Of a DNA stretch of 64,000 nucleotides, positions 7,164-14,838 are shown piece by piece (the first letter of the stretch is position 1; each line of letters starts with the position of its first letter). Below the pieces are notes generated by a model. The model had not been told where the DNA came from. It was given only the letters and a program-made list of their open reading frames with translations, and made no database searches. Source of the stretch: a virus; IMG/VR virus record IMGVR_UViG_3300010160_000047, positions 1-64,000 of that record; one strand, 5' to 3'. The translations under genes and the position numbers were made by a program.

Positions 7164-7760
7164 TTATTTAAATCTTGATTCTACAATTTTTAATCTTGCT
7201 CTCATATTAATAATCATTTCTTTTAACTCTTCTCTAGACCATTTTTTAGTCAATCTAGAATCTTCTAAAAGAGTTGTTGATAGTCCTTGAGATTCCATAT
7301 CTAATCTTTTTGCAAATTCTATTATATTGCCATAATATAATTGATTGCATTTTTTACATTGCGGCCTCATATTTCTTAAATCCCATCTAAGGTTCATAAC
7401 TGTCCGTGGCACATAATGTCCACAATCTAAATTTTTCCAATGATCTATTGTGCCACAAGTATAACAACTTGCATTACCTAATTTATCAGCTTCTAATTGT
7501 CTAATAAATTTACTTACTATTTGATCTAAATCTTGAATTAAATAATTACGTTCTGCAATAGCAGGATCAGATACTTCATTTTGTAATTTATATAATTTCC
7601 TAGATAAAGCACTTTTGTTTGTTTTATTTAATTGTGATTGCATTTTTTGTTTACTCCGGCAATTTAAACAAAATAGATTTTTCCCTACTTTTATACAATC
7701 AACATTTTTTGCCTCACAATTTTCATTTGAACAATCGCCAAATTTAGTTCTTGGAATCAT
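7164..7760 (-). CDS. ninG: NinG/Rap-like recombination protein
   Basis: A 198-residue protein of the lambda NinG (Rap) family, whose members act on branched recombination intermediates. The diagnostic block lies near residues 98-150: a CYTCG pair, LDCGHYVPR, a conserved RWDLRNMRPQCKKCN, and YGN. This is a zinc-bound His-Cys nuclease-like fold. An extra N-terminal zinc module (CSNENC...CLNC, about residues 9-35) and a long basic helix precede it. It sits downstream of the primase-helicase. Together with RusA, the window encodes two proteins directed at branched DNA. Confidence 0.85.
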   Translation of the reverse strand: MIPRTKFGDCSNENCEAKNVDCIKVGKNLFCLNCRSKQKMQSQLNKTNKSALSRKLYKLQNEVSDPAIAERNYLIQDLDQIVSKFIRQLEADKLGNASCYTCGTIDHWKNLDCGHYVPRTVMNLRWDLRNMRPQCKKCNQLYYGNIIEFAKRLDMESQGLSTTLLEDSRLTKKWSREELKEMIINMRARLKIVESRFK

Positions 7761-7950
7761 TAGTATTATTTTGAGTGTCAGAAGAAGGCATTATTTTTAC
7801 ATTTTCAAACAAACCTTTTTTTCTAGCTGTTTCAATAAGCGTAATGCCATTTTCATGCAGATAATCATCGCTCATACAAGCGTGAGTAAGTTCACCAATA
7901 AAAAGAACTTTTTCAACTACTGTCATTTCAGAATACTTTTTACAAATCAT
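7744..7950 (-). CDS. Hypothetical 68-residue protein
   Basis: Lies between the primase-helicase and NinG genes and overlaps the NinG start by 17 bases. The product begins MICKKYSEMTVVEKVLFIGELTHACM; the first 50 residues look like a small helical domain and the C-terminus is a polar Asn/Ser/Asp tail. Small proteins of this type recur near replication genes of Bacteroidota phages, but I know of no function. Confidence 0.6.
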   Translation of the reverse strand: MICKKYSEMTVVEKVLFIGELTHACMSDDYLHENGITLIETARKKGLFENVKIMPSSDTQNNTNDSKN

Positions 7951-7967
7951 TGTTATAGGTTTAATAA

Positions 7968-10040
7968 TTAAAAATTAATGTCAATGCCATTATCATCTTT
8001 ATAAGGTTTCCATGTTGTTTTTGTTTCTAATATTGGAGGTATTTTTATTTCAGGTTGTTTATATTGTCTTTTATAATGCCAAGCAGCAACTGGATCTATT
8101 GGACTTCCTCCTTCCTCTAATCTTTCTAAAAAAGCACATCCATTTTTATACATTTCAAATTTTACAGGAAAATCTAACGAAGTTGGTCTTCCTCCTGTTT
8201 CTGTATCCTTAATTTTTCGCACATGGACTTCCGTTACCATCCAATCAGTTGGATGCTGAGTAATACGATGGATAGTCAAAAAATCATCAGTTTTATTAGC
8301 TACCTTTTGTCCTCCTTCTGTGTCTGCTTTATTTGGAGCGGCTTGATATTTCTTTTCGCCATCTTTTGTTCTTGCTGCTGCTGTTACTGCGTGATGATTC
8401 ACAAACCAGCCAAAATTATTTTTTTGTCCAAAAGCTTTTATTTCACTTAGAGCTTCATAATGATATTCGTGTGTACTTAATTTGCTAAATCCACTTAAAT
8501 CAATCTTTAAAGAATTGTACGGATCAATCATTCCATAATTATACTTTTTTACTTTCATCGTTTTCTTAACCATATTGATAATGTCCTTGTAATTGTATAA
8601 ATCTTCTTGTGCTTTTATAAGCGAAAAATGACTTTCAATAAAATCTTTAGCTATTTTATATTCAGTTTCATTCATTGCATGATTACCAACCAATGGCTTT
8701 CCCCAATAGAATTGTATCATTTTTCTCATAAAAGCACCAAGAGTATTCTCACTTGAAAAAATTATTCCTTTCCACCCATGATACATTGCAGCCAATAAAC
8801 ACAAGTACCAAGTAAAAACTGATTTACCTGTATTATCTATACCATTAGTCATTACTAAGTTTCCCTCTTTAAAAAGAAAGTGCTTATCTAAACTAGGACT
8901 CCCGGTAGTTAATCCCATCTGCAATGTGCCATCTATAACTGACTTTAAATAATCATTATAATCCTCTGGCTTAGCTAAAAAAGAAAAATCATCATCTTCT
9001 ACATTTACTCTTGAAGTTATTACCCTTGTGCTTGTTGGTTCTTTTTTAATTTCTTCCCTATCTCCATACCCTAGTTCATAAAGTTTTCTACTTGCCTCTG
9101 CAAAATCTTTATTGCATTCTAGAACAGCAAATACAGCATATGGCAGGTAAGCTTTTTCAGGTTCAAAATCGCTACTTGTAGTAAATACCGAAAACCATTT
9201 CTTATTTTCATCGTAATTACCAGAAGTTTGAGAAGATACTTGACCTGGCCTTAAAAAAATAATCTTTGCACCTTGTCTACGGACAACTTTCCACCCATTT
9301 TTTTCTAATAACCCAACTATATCTGCCCTATTGTTATAATCATCAAATGCAGATAATCCTTTTATTTTTTTATTATTTATCTTAATTGGGGCAATAAATT
9401 CCTCAACAACCTCGTTAAATTGTCGGGCTATTCCCATTAAAGTATCTCTTTCTTCATCTGTTAATTCGCAAATACTATAAAAATCACCATGAATTAACTT
9501 ATATCCTACGGATGGATAGCAGACAATTTGACCCCCTATACCCCTAGTTTCTATAAGAACCCTCACCTTGTCATTTATCTTTGATTTTTGAGCCACTTCC
9601 TTCGCTGTGGTGTCATCCTTGCCCTTTAGTAGTTCTGATTCATAAGTTTTTTGGTAAGTTTCGTTCTTTTCTTGGTCGGTAGTAGACCGATTTGCCAACT
9701 TAGTGTTACCCCCAATATTTTTACTTCGGAAAATGAAATGGTATCCTCCATTTTTTGTTTCTTGGACAACAAGTTTTGATAATAATTTTGGATCTAGTTC
9801 GTGAATCAATCTTTTATAATTTTCACAAAGCTTACCGTCAAGGCTATATTTTTGGTCAATGTCAATAACTTCAACATTGCCTGATGGCTTACCACAAACC
9901 AATCCGACTGCAATGCAATTACTCAAATCGTATTTCTGAGTTGAATTTTGCCAATCTTTTACAATTGGTTGCTTCATTGCGTTTACTGGAATAAACTGCA
10001 ACCCTTCTATTTCGTGTAATTCTTCACAATTCATAGCCAT
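7968..10040 (-). CDS. Bifunctional primase (prim-pol) and DnaB-like replicative helicase
   Basis: A 690-residue fusion. The N-terminal part carries the archaeo-eukaryotic-primase signature of prim-pol enzymes: VIDID with Asp60 and Asp62, and GGYHFIF with His101, about 40 residues later. The C-terminal part is a RecA-fold helicase: Walker A-like GIDNTGKSVF near residue 400, IIFSSEN shortly after, then a Walker B-like strand (YNYGMIDPYNSLKID) and a His strand (WFVNHHAV). It would lay primers and unwind DNA at the phage fork; no replicative polymerase is in this window. It overlaps the upstream gene by 17 bases. A basic C-terminal tail follows the helicase core. Confidence 0.85.
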   Translation of the reverse strand: MAMNCEELHEIEGLQFIPVNAMKQPIVKDWQNSTQKYDLSNCIAVGLVCGKPSGNVEVIDIDQKYSLDGKLCENYKRLIHELDPKLLSKLVVQETKNGGYHFIFRSKNIGGNTKLANRSTTDQEKNETYQKTYESELLKGKDDTTAKEVAQKSKINDKVRVLIETRGIGGQIVCYPSVGYKLIHGDFYSICELTDEERDTLMGIARQFNEVVEEFIAPIKINNKKIKGLSAFDDYNNRADIVGLLEKNGWKVVRRQGAKIIFLRPGQVSSQTSGNYDENKKWFSVFTTSSDFEPEKAYLPYAVFAVLECNKDFAEASRKLYELGYGDREEIKKEPTSTRVITSRVNVEDDDFSFLAKPEDYNDYLKSVIDGTLQMGLTTGSPSLDKHFLFKEGNLVMTNGIDNTGKSVFTWYLCLLAAMYHGWKGIIFSSENTLGAFMRKMIQFYWGKPLVGNHAMNETEYKIAKDFIESHFSLIKAQEDLYNYKDIINMVKKTMKVKKYNYGMIDPYNSLKIDLSGFSKLSTHEYHYEALSEIKAFGQKNNFGWFVNHHAVTAAARTKDGEKKYQAAPNKADTEGGQKVANKTDDFLTIHRITQHPTDWMVTEVHVRKIKDTETGGRPTSLDFPVKFEMYKNGCAFLERLEEGGSPIDPVAAWHYKRQYKQPEIKIPPILETKTTWKPYKDDNGIDINF

Positions 10041-10524
10041 CTAATTTATTTTGAATTTTTCTGTCTAATATTTTTCTAAAACTCATGTAATTTGAAAGAA
10101 CTTTTGCGATGTAGTCTACGTTTACACAATTGCCAAAGAAAACAATTTGATCCGCAGATTCGCCATTTGCGTACCTGTATCCACCCATCGCATTAAGCCT
10201 AAATGCTAATAAAATTTCTTCCAAAGTCAACTCTTCATACCCAAAATCCAAAATAAATGTAGCGATTTCTTCAGCAATAAACCTTGCAAAAAATTCGGTA
10301 TTTGGCAAAGCGCATCCGCAAATACCTGCAACTCGGAGCATTATCTGATCTACCGATATTTTCAAGTCAGATTCATCCAACTGGCAAAAAGAAAAACTAG
10401 TATACCTAGCTTCCACTATCCTTTCTTCCGTTTTGTTTAGTTTTACTGTGGGTAGCAAATCTTTGAGCAAATAACTCTTCCCCCTGTGATTTAAAATTTC
10501 CGCTAAATTTTCCATTTTTTTCAT
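10024..10524 (-). CDS. Replication-associated hypothetical protein, possibly half of a split initiator
   Basis: A 166-residue helical protein (MKKMENLAEILNHRG...) just upstream of the primase-helicase. Its central part (EELTLEEILLAFRLNAMGGYRYANGES) resembles small proteins that accompany replication initiators or helicases in Bacteroidota prophages, perhaps as a helicase-loading factor. It overlaps the preceding frame by 119 bases in a different register, much more than is usual here. The overlap starts in an A-rich slippery stretch, so the two may be one protein joined by a frameshift. Confidence 0.6.
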   Translation of the reverse strand: MKKMENLAEILNHRGKSYLLKDLLPTVKLNKTEERIVEARYTSFSFCQLDESDLKISVDQIMLRVAGICGCALPNTEFFARFIAEEIATFILDFGYEELTLEEILLAFRLNAMGGYRYANGESADQIVFFGNCVNVDYIAKVLSNYMSFRKILDRKIQNKLDGYEL

Positions 10525-10951
10525 TTTTTAGTTTAATAATGTCTTTATCCTTATCCTTATCCTTATCCTTAACCCTATCCTTGAGGTCAATTAGACCTCT
10601 AATTAAATTAATATCTATTTTATGCTTTTTATAAATATTTTCTATACTTTCATGTACTCTATTATTGGGATTAAAAGTAGTTCCGTATTGAAACACAAAA
10701 AAATCAGAAATCAACCAAATTGAATCTGAAATAACCTTAATTCTCTCTTTACCATTATTAAAATATATAAGGGCTTGTGTTGAGGTCAGCTTGACCTCAT
10801 TAAGACTACAAAATGACCTCAAATTAACCTTAAATATACCAGCGTGATCACATGAAGAAAGTATATAAAACCAAAATAATTTATATTCAATAGACATTTC
10901 TAAAAACCAGTCTTCATCCCATATTTCCGTAGAAATAAATCTTTTAGCCAT
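10406..10951 (-). CDS. Replication initiator-like protein (helix-turn-helix N-terminus)
   Basis: A 181-residue frame beginning MAKRFISTEIWDEDWFLEMS, an N-terminus typical of phage replication proteins of the DnaD / lambda-O-like type: a winged-helix domain over residues 1-120 (IEYKLFWFYILSSCDHAG, LISDFFVFQYG). A Lys-Asp repeat follows (about residues 129-138). The last 35 residues lie over the start of the next gene in another frame and look like out-of-frame reading (KTKQNGRKDSGS), so the natural C-terminus may be elsewhere. It probably binds the origin or loads the helicase. Confidence 0.65.
   Translation of the reverse strand: MAKRFISTEIWDEDWFLEMSIEYKLFWFYILSSCDHAGIFKVNLRSFCSLNEVKLTSTQALIYFNNGKERIKVISDSIWLISDFFVFQYGTTFNPNNRVHESIENIYKKHKIDINLIRGLIDLKDRVKDKDKDKDKDIIKLKNEKNGKFSGNFKSQGEELFAQRFATHSKTKQNGRKDSGS
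10540..10570. repeat. Hexanucleotide microsatellite inside the initiator gene
   Basis: About five tandem copies of TTATCC on the + strand (GGATAA on the coding strand) encode an alternating Lys-Asp stretch in the initiator-like protein. Being a multiple of three, copy-number slippage would lengthen or shorten the linker without shifting the frame. Confidence 0.85.
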
Positions 10952-10954
10952 AAA

Positions 10955-11149
10955 TTATTTTTTAAATTTTGTTTCTAAAACATCGTTTATTTTTTGCAAA
11001 ACCTCATCAGTTAATAATACTCTATCAGCAAGTATATTTGAAATATGTTCTTGTGATATACCTGATTTATCAGCTAACCAAACTTGTTTTGTTCCTTTAC
11101 TTTCTAAATAATCTTTAATCTGATTTGGAATACTTTTTGAACTTTTCAT
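10955..11149 (-). CDS. Cro/CI-type helix-turn-helix regulator
   Basis: A 64-residue single-domain HTH_3-type protein: helices IPNQIKDYLESKG, KQVWLADKSG, SQEHISNILADRV and TDEVLQKINDVLETKF match the XRE fold, with ISQEHISNIL as the recognition helix. It is the first gene after a strong leftward promoter and faces a divergent promoter for the gene at 11272, so it probably represses one or both. It has no oligomerisation or protease-sensing domain, which is more Cro-like than CI-like. It ends three bases before the initiator gene start. Confidence 0.8.
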   Translation of the reverse strand: MKSSKSIPNQIKDYLESKGTKQVWLADKSGISQEHISNILADRVLLTDEVLQKINDVLETKFKK

Positions 11150-11169
11150 ATTTTCTTTTTTTTATTTTG

Positions 11170-11200
11170 CAAATCTATACCATAAAAGATTTATTTCAAA
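11170..11200 (-). promoter_or_regulatory. Bacteroidota-type promoter for the HTH/replication operon
   Basis: On the minus strand TTTG (11200-11197) is followed after 19 bases by TAGATTTG (11177-11170), an exact match to the TTTG / TAnnTTTG consensus. The expected start near 11163 leaves about 14 bases before the HTH ATG at 11149. Confidence 0.78.
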
Positions 11201-11222
11201 ATTTATTTTTTAAAAGAAAAAT

Positions 11223-11253
11223 TTTGAAAATTATAATTATAATTATAATTTTG
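11223..11253 (+). promoter_or_regulatory. Divergent Bacteroidota-type promoter with repeat-filled spacer
   Basis: TTTG (11223-11226) and TAATTTTG (11246-11253) are separated by 19 bases. The spacer is made of overlapping AATTAT units (AAAATTATAATTATAATTAT), self-complementary enough to serve as an operator. The start would be near 11260, twelve bases before the ATG at 11272. Together with 11170-11200 it forms a divergent switch. Confidence 0.7.
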
Positions 11254-11271
11254 ATTTTAAATAAATTAATA

Positions 11272-11574
11272 ATGAATAATAAATTATCAGAAACATCACA
11301 AGAAGCTTATGAAATGATGAATAATACTATTTTGTCTAATCATCATAAGCAAATAATAGAAGCTTTAAAAACTTTGAAAAAAGCTACAGCTGAAGAAATT
11401 GCTAATTATTTAGATTGGGATGATAAAAACAGATCAGCAAGAAGAATGTCTGAACTTGAAAGAGAACAAATTATTTATAAACCAGGAGAAAAAAGAAAAA
11501 CAAAATATGGTAGAAACGCTTACGTTTATTCATTAATAAAAAAAGAAGCTACACCATTATTTTTATTTGATTAA
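11272..11574 (+). CDS. Small winged-helix-like regulator
   Basis: A 100-residue protein. Residues 24-75 (HHKQIIEALKTLKKATAEEIANYL, then SARRMSELEREQIIYKPGE, then YGRNAYVYSL) follow the helix-helix-helix-wing order of MarR-like or ArsR-like winged helices, with RSARRMSELE as recognition helix. The ATG at 11272 is chosen because the upstream in-frame ATG (11125) precedes the promoter and would read through it in a hydrophobic, non-natural stretch. It lies head to head with the HTH gene and probably takes part in the early switch. Confidence 0.72.
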   Translation: MNNKLSETSQEAYEMMNNTILSNHHKQIIEALKTLKKATAEEIANYLDWDDKNRSARRMSELEREQIIYKPGEKRKTKYGRNAYVYSLIKKEATPLFLFD

Positions 11575-11753
11575 TGAAAAAGAAAAAAAAGGAAATACAG
11601 GTAATAGAGCCGGTTCTTATTGTAAATAATCTTTTTAAGATTTATATCTACAAAAGAAACCGGCTTTTATTAAACCCTATTCCGCATAAATTTAAGATAG
11701 ATATAATAAAAATTAAGGAAATAATTCATAGAATAAATAATACATTTACATAA
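11574..11753 (+). CDS. Hypothetical 59-residue basic protein
   Basis: The ATG overlaps the stop of the winged-helix gene (TAATG), suggesting coupled translation. The product begins MKKKKKEIQVIEPV and is very rich in Lys and Ile (KFKIDIIKIKEIIHRI). No family is recognised. Confidence 0.5.
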   Translation: MKKKKKEIQVIEPVLIVNNLFKIYIYKRNRLLLNPIPHKFKIDIIKIKEIIHRINNTFT

Positions 11754-11763
11754 AATTATTTAA

Positions 11764-11991
11764 ATGGAACACGAGGTGTCTGGGTGTATAGATTGTCCTT
11801 TGTGTAAAATAGACTTTGGTTTAAATTATTATTGCGCTCATCCAGAAAACGAAGAATATGCTTTTGTTATAGAATTAGATAAAGATGAAGAATTAATTAC
11901 TCCTAATAATTGCCCATTAAATAAATATCCTTTGATGATTAAGAAAAAAAATTGGCAGGTATTTGAAAACTTTTGGAGTAAAGACAATTAA
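11764..11991 (+). CDS. Small cysteine-rich protein, probably zinc-binding
   Basis: A 75-residue protein with GCIDCPLCKID, a further YCAHP, and NNCPL, five cysteines and a histidine spaced like the small CPL-type zinc proteins found in many phages. No enzymatic motif is present. It is the last gene before the terminator at 11990-12019. Confidence 0.65.
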   Translation: MEHEVSGCIDCPLCKIDFGLNYYCAHPENEEYAFVIELDKDEELITPNNCPLNKYPLMIKKKNWQVFENFWSKDN

Positions 11992-12019
11992 AAAACCCAT
12001 CACGATTGATGGGTTTTTT
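11990..12019. terminator. Perfect bidirectional terminator
   Basis: Six A residues and CCCATCA (11990-12002) pair perfectly with TGATGGG and six T residues (12007-12019) around a four-base CGAT loop. It works in both directions: it ends the rightward unit closing at 11991 and the leftward gene ending at 12041. Confidence 0.9.
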
Positions 12020-12040
12020 AAAAATAAAAACATTTTTTTA

Positions 12041-12280
12041 CTATCCTGCGGCAGTAATAAGTGCAGCCACCGTTGAACTGGTATAAAATACAGTTTGAAT
12101 TGGTGACGGTGCATTTGGTAATACATACACAGCAGTTACACAAGCTACTCCAGAATAAAGAGTGGATGGAATAGTTTTTAAATAAATTTGAGAAGGAGGG
12201 AATGCCATCACAACTCCAGAAGGTGCGTTCCAATCATTTGAATTAGAACCATAAACAGTTACAGAAATTAAGTTTGCCAT
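12041..12280 (-). CDS. Small leftward protein inside the late boundary
   Basis: A 79-residue protein (MANLISVTVYGSNSNDWNAPSG...) with alternating small and hydrophobic residues, suggesting beta structure. Its C-terminus (VFYTSSTVAALITAAG) resembles two stretches in the virion-block protein at 26429-27646 (FLVSESASTLIAAANVNG and LEDEATLVSAANAGG), so it may be a virion-related protein or a detached copy. It stands alone, converging on the 11990 terminator and facing away from the late genes that start at 12345. No recognised family. Confidence 0.6.
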   Translation of the reverse strand: MANLISVTVYGSNSNDWNAPSGVVMAFPPSQIYLKTIPSTLYSGVACVTAVYVLPNAPSPIQTVFYTSSTVAALITAAG

Positions 12281-12344
12281 TTTTTAATTGTTTTTTAGCT
12301 AAAAATAAATTAACGTAGTAAAAATAATCTAATTTTAGATACAA

Positions 12345-12551
12345 ATGACAATTTTTGAACCAAAAAATTTAGTACCTTGCGTAACACCTCTTGGAGATGC
12401 ATATGTTTGGTATATAAAATCCAATGGTTTTTTAGAGAACGATGAGGTTACTTGCATATTATTGGATACAGGGCAAGTTAAACACTTTACTACGGATCAA
12501 ATAAAAATATGGCATAACGCAACATATGGAATTAAAAAAGACAAAATATGA
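12345..12551 (+). CDS. Hypothetical 68-residue protein, first late gene
   Basis: A small mixed alpha/beta protein (MTIFEPKNLVPCVTPLGDAYVWYIKSN...) with a stretch LLDTGQVKHFTTDQIKIWHN that reads like a small barrel. It overlaps the next gene by four bases (ATGA). Proteins of this size and pattern sit near the start of late regions in related phages; function unknown. Confidence 0.58.
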   Translation: MTIFEPKNLVPCVTPLGDAYVWYIKSNGFLENDEVTCILLDTGQVKHFTTDQIKIWHNATYGIKKDKI

Positions 12552-13351
12552 ACAAAAAGTACTTTGATTTAATTGAAACTGCCCCCTTAACTAAAACTCA
12601 AATTTCTAGAATAGAAAAAAGGAATCAGTCTAAATTAAAAAAACATTCCGAAAAGATAAGGACAATTAGTCTAGAAAAATTAAAACACAAAGTTGAACTT
12701 AATCACACAAATGGCCGAGTAATTATTTCAATAGATACAGAAGGGAAAAATACCCATACGTTTGAAAACGGCAGTAAAATATATATTGGTAGACAATTCA
12801 ACAATTTGAATCGTAGAGAAACAGAACCAGTAAACGCATATGTAATTTCAGCAGATAGTATACCGCAGGGATCAGAAATATTGATTCATCCAAATGCTGT
12901 TATAGATTCTAATAAAATATTTGGATTTAATGAAGACATTTCAGATATTAAATACTATTCAATTCCTGCGCATCAATGTTATTTATGGAAAAATGAAAAT
13001 AATTGGCAACCATTAAAAGGATTTGTAACTGCTTTAAGAGTTTTTGAAGAATATAAGGGGTTGCTATTAGGAGTAGACCATAAGTTAATTCCAAATGTTT
13101 TGTATATTACATCGGGAGAACTAGAGGGCAAAGTGGCACACACTTTGAAAGCTTGTGATTATGAAATTATTTTTATGGGAGATAAAGGAGTTGAAGAAAG
13201 AGTTATCAGATGCCGTCATTTTGAAGATGAAATAAATGAAAGAGAAGAAATAATTGGTATAGATATTGAAATGACAAAGAGAGTAAAAAAAGGAGATTTA
13301 TTAGTAGGGATTTCATCAAGTGATGCAAAAAATATAATATTTGAATTATAA
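12548..13351 (+). CDS. Hypothetical late protein, 267 residues, possible GroES-like barrels
   Basis: Not assigned to a named family. After a basic helical N-terminus (about 1-50), a beta-rich part includes YIGRQFNNLNRRETEPVNAYVI and IPQGSEILIHPNAV. A second part (VLYITSGELEGKV...) ends in KRVKKGDLLVGISSSDAKNI. The layout of two small barrels with 'safe-level' phrases like IPQGSEILIHPN recalls GroES-type folds, but this is a weak structural guess. Its place before the lysozyme-like and terminase genes suggests a morphogenesis role. Confidence 0.58.
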   Translation: MNKKYFDLIETAPLTKTQISRIEKRNQSKLKKHSEKIRTISLEKLKHKVELNHTNGRVIISIDTEGKNTHTFENGSKIYIGRQFNNLNRRETEPVNAYVISADSIPQGSEILIHPNAVIDSNKIFGFNEDISDIKYYSIPAHQCYLWKNENNWQPLKGFVTALRVFEEYKGLLLGVDHKLIPNVLYITSGELEGKVAHTLKACDYEIIFMGDKGVEERVIRCRHFEDEINEREEIIGIDIEMTKRVKKGDLLVGISSSDAKNIIFEL

Positions 13352-13366
13352 AATTAAAAAATAAAA

Positions 13367-14251
13367 ATGGCAAAATTAATAGTACCATCTAATCCACAAA
13401 CATTACAAAATAATAATACAACTCCTCAAATAACAACTAATCCACAATTAGTTACAACACCTCAAGTTAATACATTACCAAGTCAACCAATTAAAAATAC
13501 AGTACCAGTAATAAAGGGAGCAATACTTGAATCTTTTGATAAAGGCAAAAAAAAATCAACACAACCTGTAAAAGAGTATGATTTTGGAAATGAAATGATA
13601 AATTTATCAAATAAGCTTTTACCATATGATAATCAAACTGCACCTAATTTAATAAAACAAGTTTCTACTGAAACAGGAATTAAGCCGAGTCTTTTATATT
13701 CTTCAGCTTATATAGAAGGTATGAATAAAGCAGCAGCAAATCCAGATGATATTTCTGAAGCTTATGCAACACTATCAGAAAAAGATCAAACTGATTTTCC
13801 TGTAGATGGTTTTTATAATTATGGATTAGATACATTTGGCACTAGATTTAATGATCTTAAAAAATATTTGCCAGTCGGATTTGAAAATAGATTTAAAACA
13901 TTTCAAGGTAAAAATGAAAAGGGAGGCACTATATTAACAGCTGCTTTTAAAACAAATAAAGATGCGCTTATTGCGAAATCCGCAATGTTAAAATCAGAAC
14001 AAGATAATGTTTTAAATTATGCTAAAGCAAATGGTATAAATTTAGATGAAGATGCTAAAGATTATTTTACTATGGCTTCATACAATAGTGGATTTGGTAA
14101 TGCTAGAAAAATGATTGATGAATATAAAAAATCACCTAATAAACAAAGTTTTATTAATAATGGAGAAACTAGTTTAAAAGGGGTGCATACGAATGTATCA
14201 AGAAGAATGAAATTAAGACAAACTGCTACAAATTTATTAAATAAAAGTTAA
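13367..14251 (+). CDS. Lysozyme-superfamily (lytic transglycosylase-like) virion protein
   Basis: A 294-residue protein. The first 80 residues are a low-complexity Thr/Pro/Gln/Asn tail. From about residue 95 a lysozyme-like core appears: IKPSLLYSSAYIEG with a glutamate at the catalytic position, YNYGLDTFG, and later FTMASYNSGFGNARKMIDEY, which matches the A-YN-G-GN motif of soluble lytic transglycosylases. It probably cuts peptidoglycan during genome entry or particle release. The spacing between motifs differs from SLT70, so the exact family is uncertain. Confidence 0.62.
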   Translation: MAKLIVPSNPQTLQNNNTTPQITTNPQLVTTPQVNTLPSQPIKNTVPVIKGAILESFDKGKKKSTQPVKEYDFGNEMINLSNKLLPYDNQTAPNLIKQVSTETGIKPSLLYSSAYIEGMNKAAANPDDISEAYATLSEKDQTDFPVDGFYNYGLDTFGTRFNDLKKYLPVGFENRFKTFQGKNEKGGTILTAAFKTNKDALIAKSAMLKSEQDNVLNYAKANGINLDEDAKDYFTMASYNSGFGNARKMIDEYKKSPNKQSFINNGETSLKGVHTNVSRRMKLRQTATNLLNKS

Positions 14252-14315
14252 TGAAATAAAATAAATCTTTTAAAAGAAATCTATTCCATATATTTAATTA
14301 TAAAAAATTAAAATT

Positions 14316-14837
14316 ATGAAATACTTAATTATTTTGTTTTTATTATCTTTTACTTTTAATAGTTATGATAAAATAAATTATGATCAATCTTTAAAAGAAT
14401 CTTATCAAATTTCATATAATAGAACTAAGAAATTGAAATGGGCAGATTTTAAAAAAGTAAATAATAATTCAAAAACAGCAGCACTTACAAGCAGCGGTAT
14501 AACATATATTACAAATCAATATAAAAATTATAATGAAGTTTTAGTTTCTTGTGTTTTTGATAAAAATGAATCTTATTGCAATGGAAATAATAATACAGAT
14601 TATATATTAAATCATGAACAAAAACATTTTGATATAACTTATATTTTTTGCAATAAATTTATAAATAGATTAAAGGAACAAAATAATTTGAATGGAGATA
14701 AGATTTTATTTATTTACAATCAAATTATAAATGAATGGGAAGAATATCAAAAAAAATATGATTTAGAAACTAATAATTCTATAAACAAAGTTGAACAAGA
14801 AAGATGGAATAAAATTGTAGAATTACAATTAAATTAA
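14316..14837 (+). CDS. DUF922-like putative secreted zinc metalloprotease
   Basis: A 173-residue protein. The N-terminus (MKYLIILFLLSFTFNSY) is a signal-peptide-like hydrophobic segment. KLKWADFKKV and AALTSSGITY match the start of DUF922 proteins, and NHEQKHFDI supplies the HExxH zinc signature plus the following FD typical of the family. No substrate is known; export to the envelope is likely. The position between the lysozyme-like gene and the terminase genes suggests a role in envelope passage or a gene acquired from the host. Confidence 0.68.
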   Translation: MKYLIILFLLSFTFNSYDKINYDQSLKESYQISYNRTKKLKWADFKKVNNNSKTAALTSSGITYITNQYKNYNEVLVSCVFDKNESYCNGNNNTDYILNHEQKHFDITYIFCNKFINRLKEQNNLNGDKILFIYNQIINEWEEYQKKYDLETNNSINKVEQERWNKIVELQLN

Positions 14838-14838
14838 T

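Noticed and set aside
11125-11271. A long N-terminal extension of the winged-helix-like gene
   Set aside because: The extension is a hydrophobic run through the divergent promoters; the ATG at 11272 lies directly behind the promoter.
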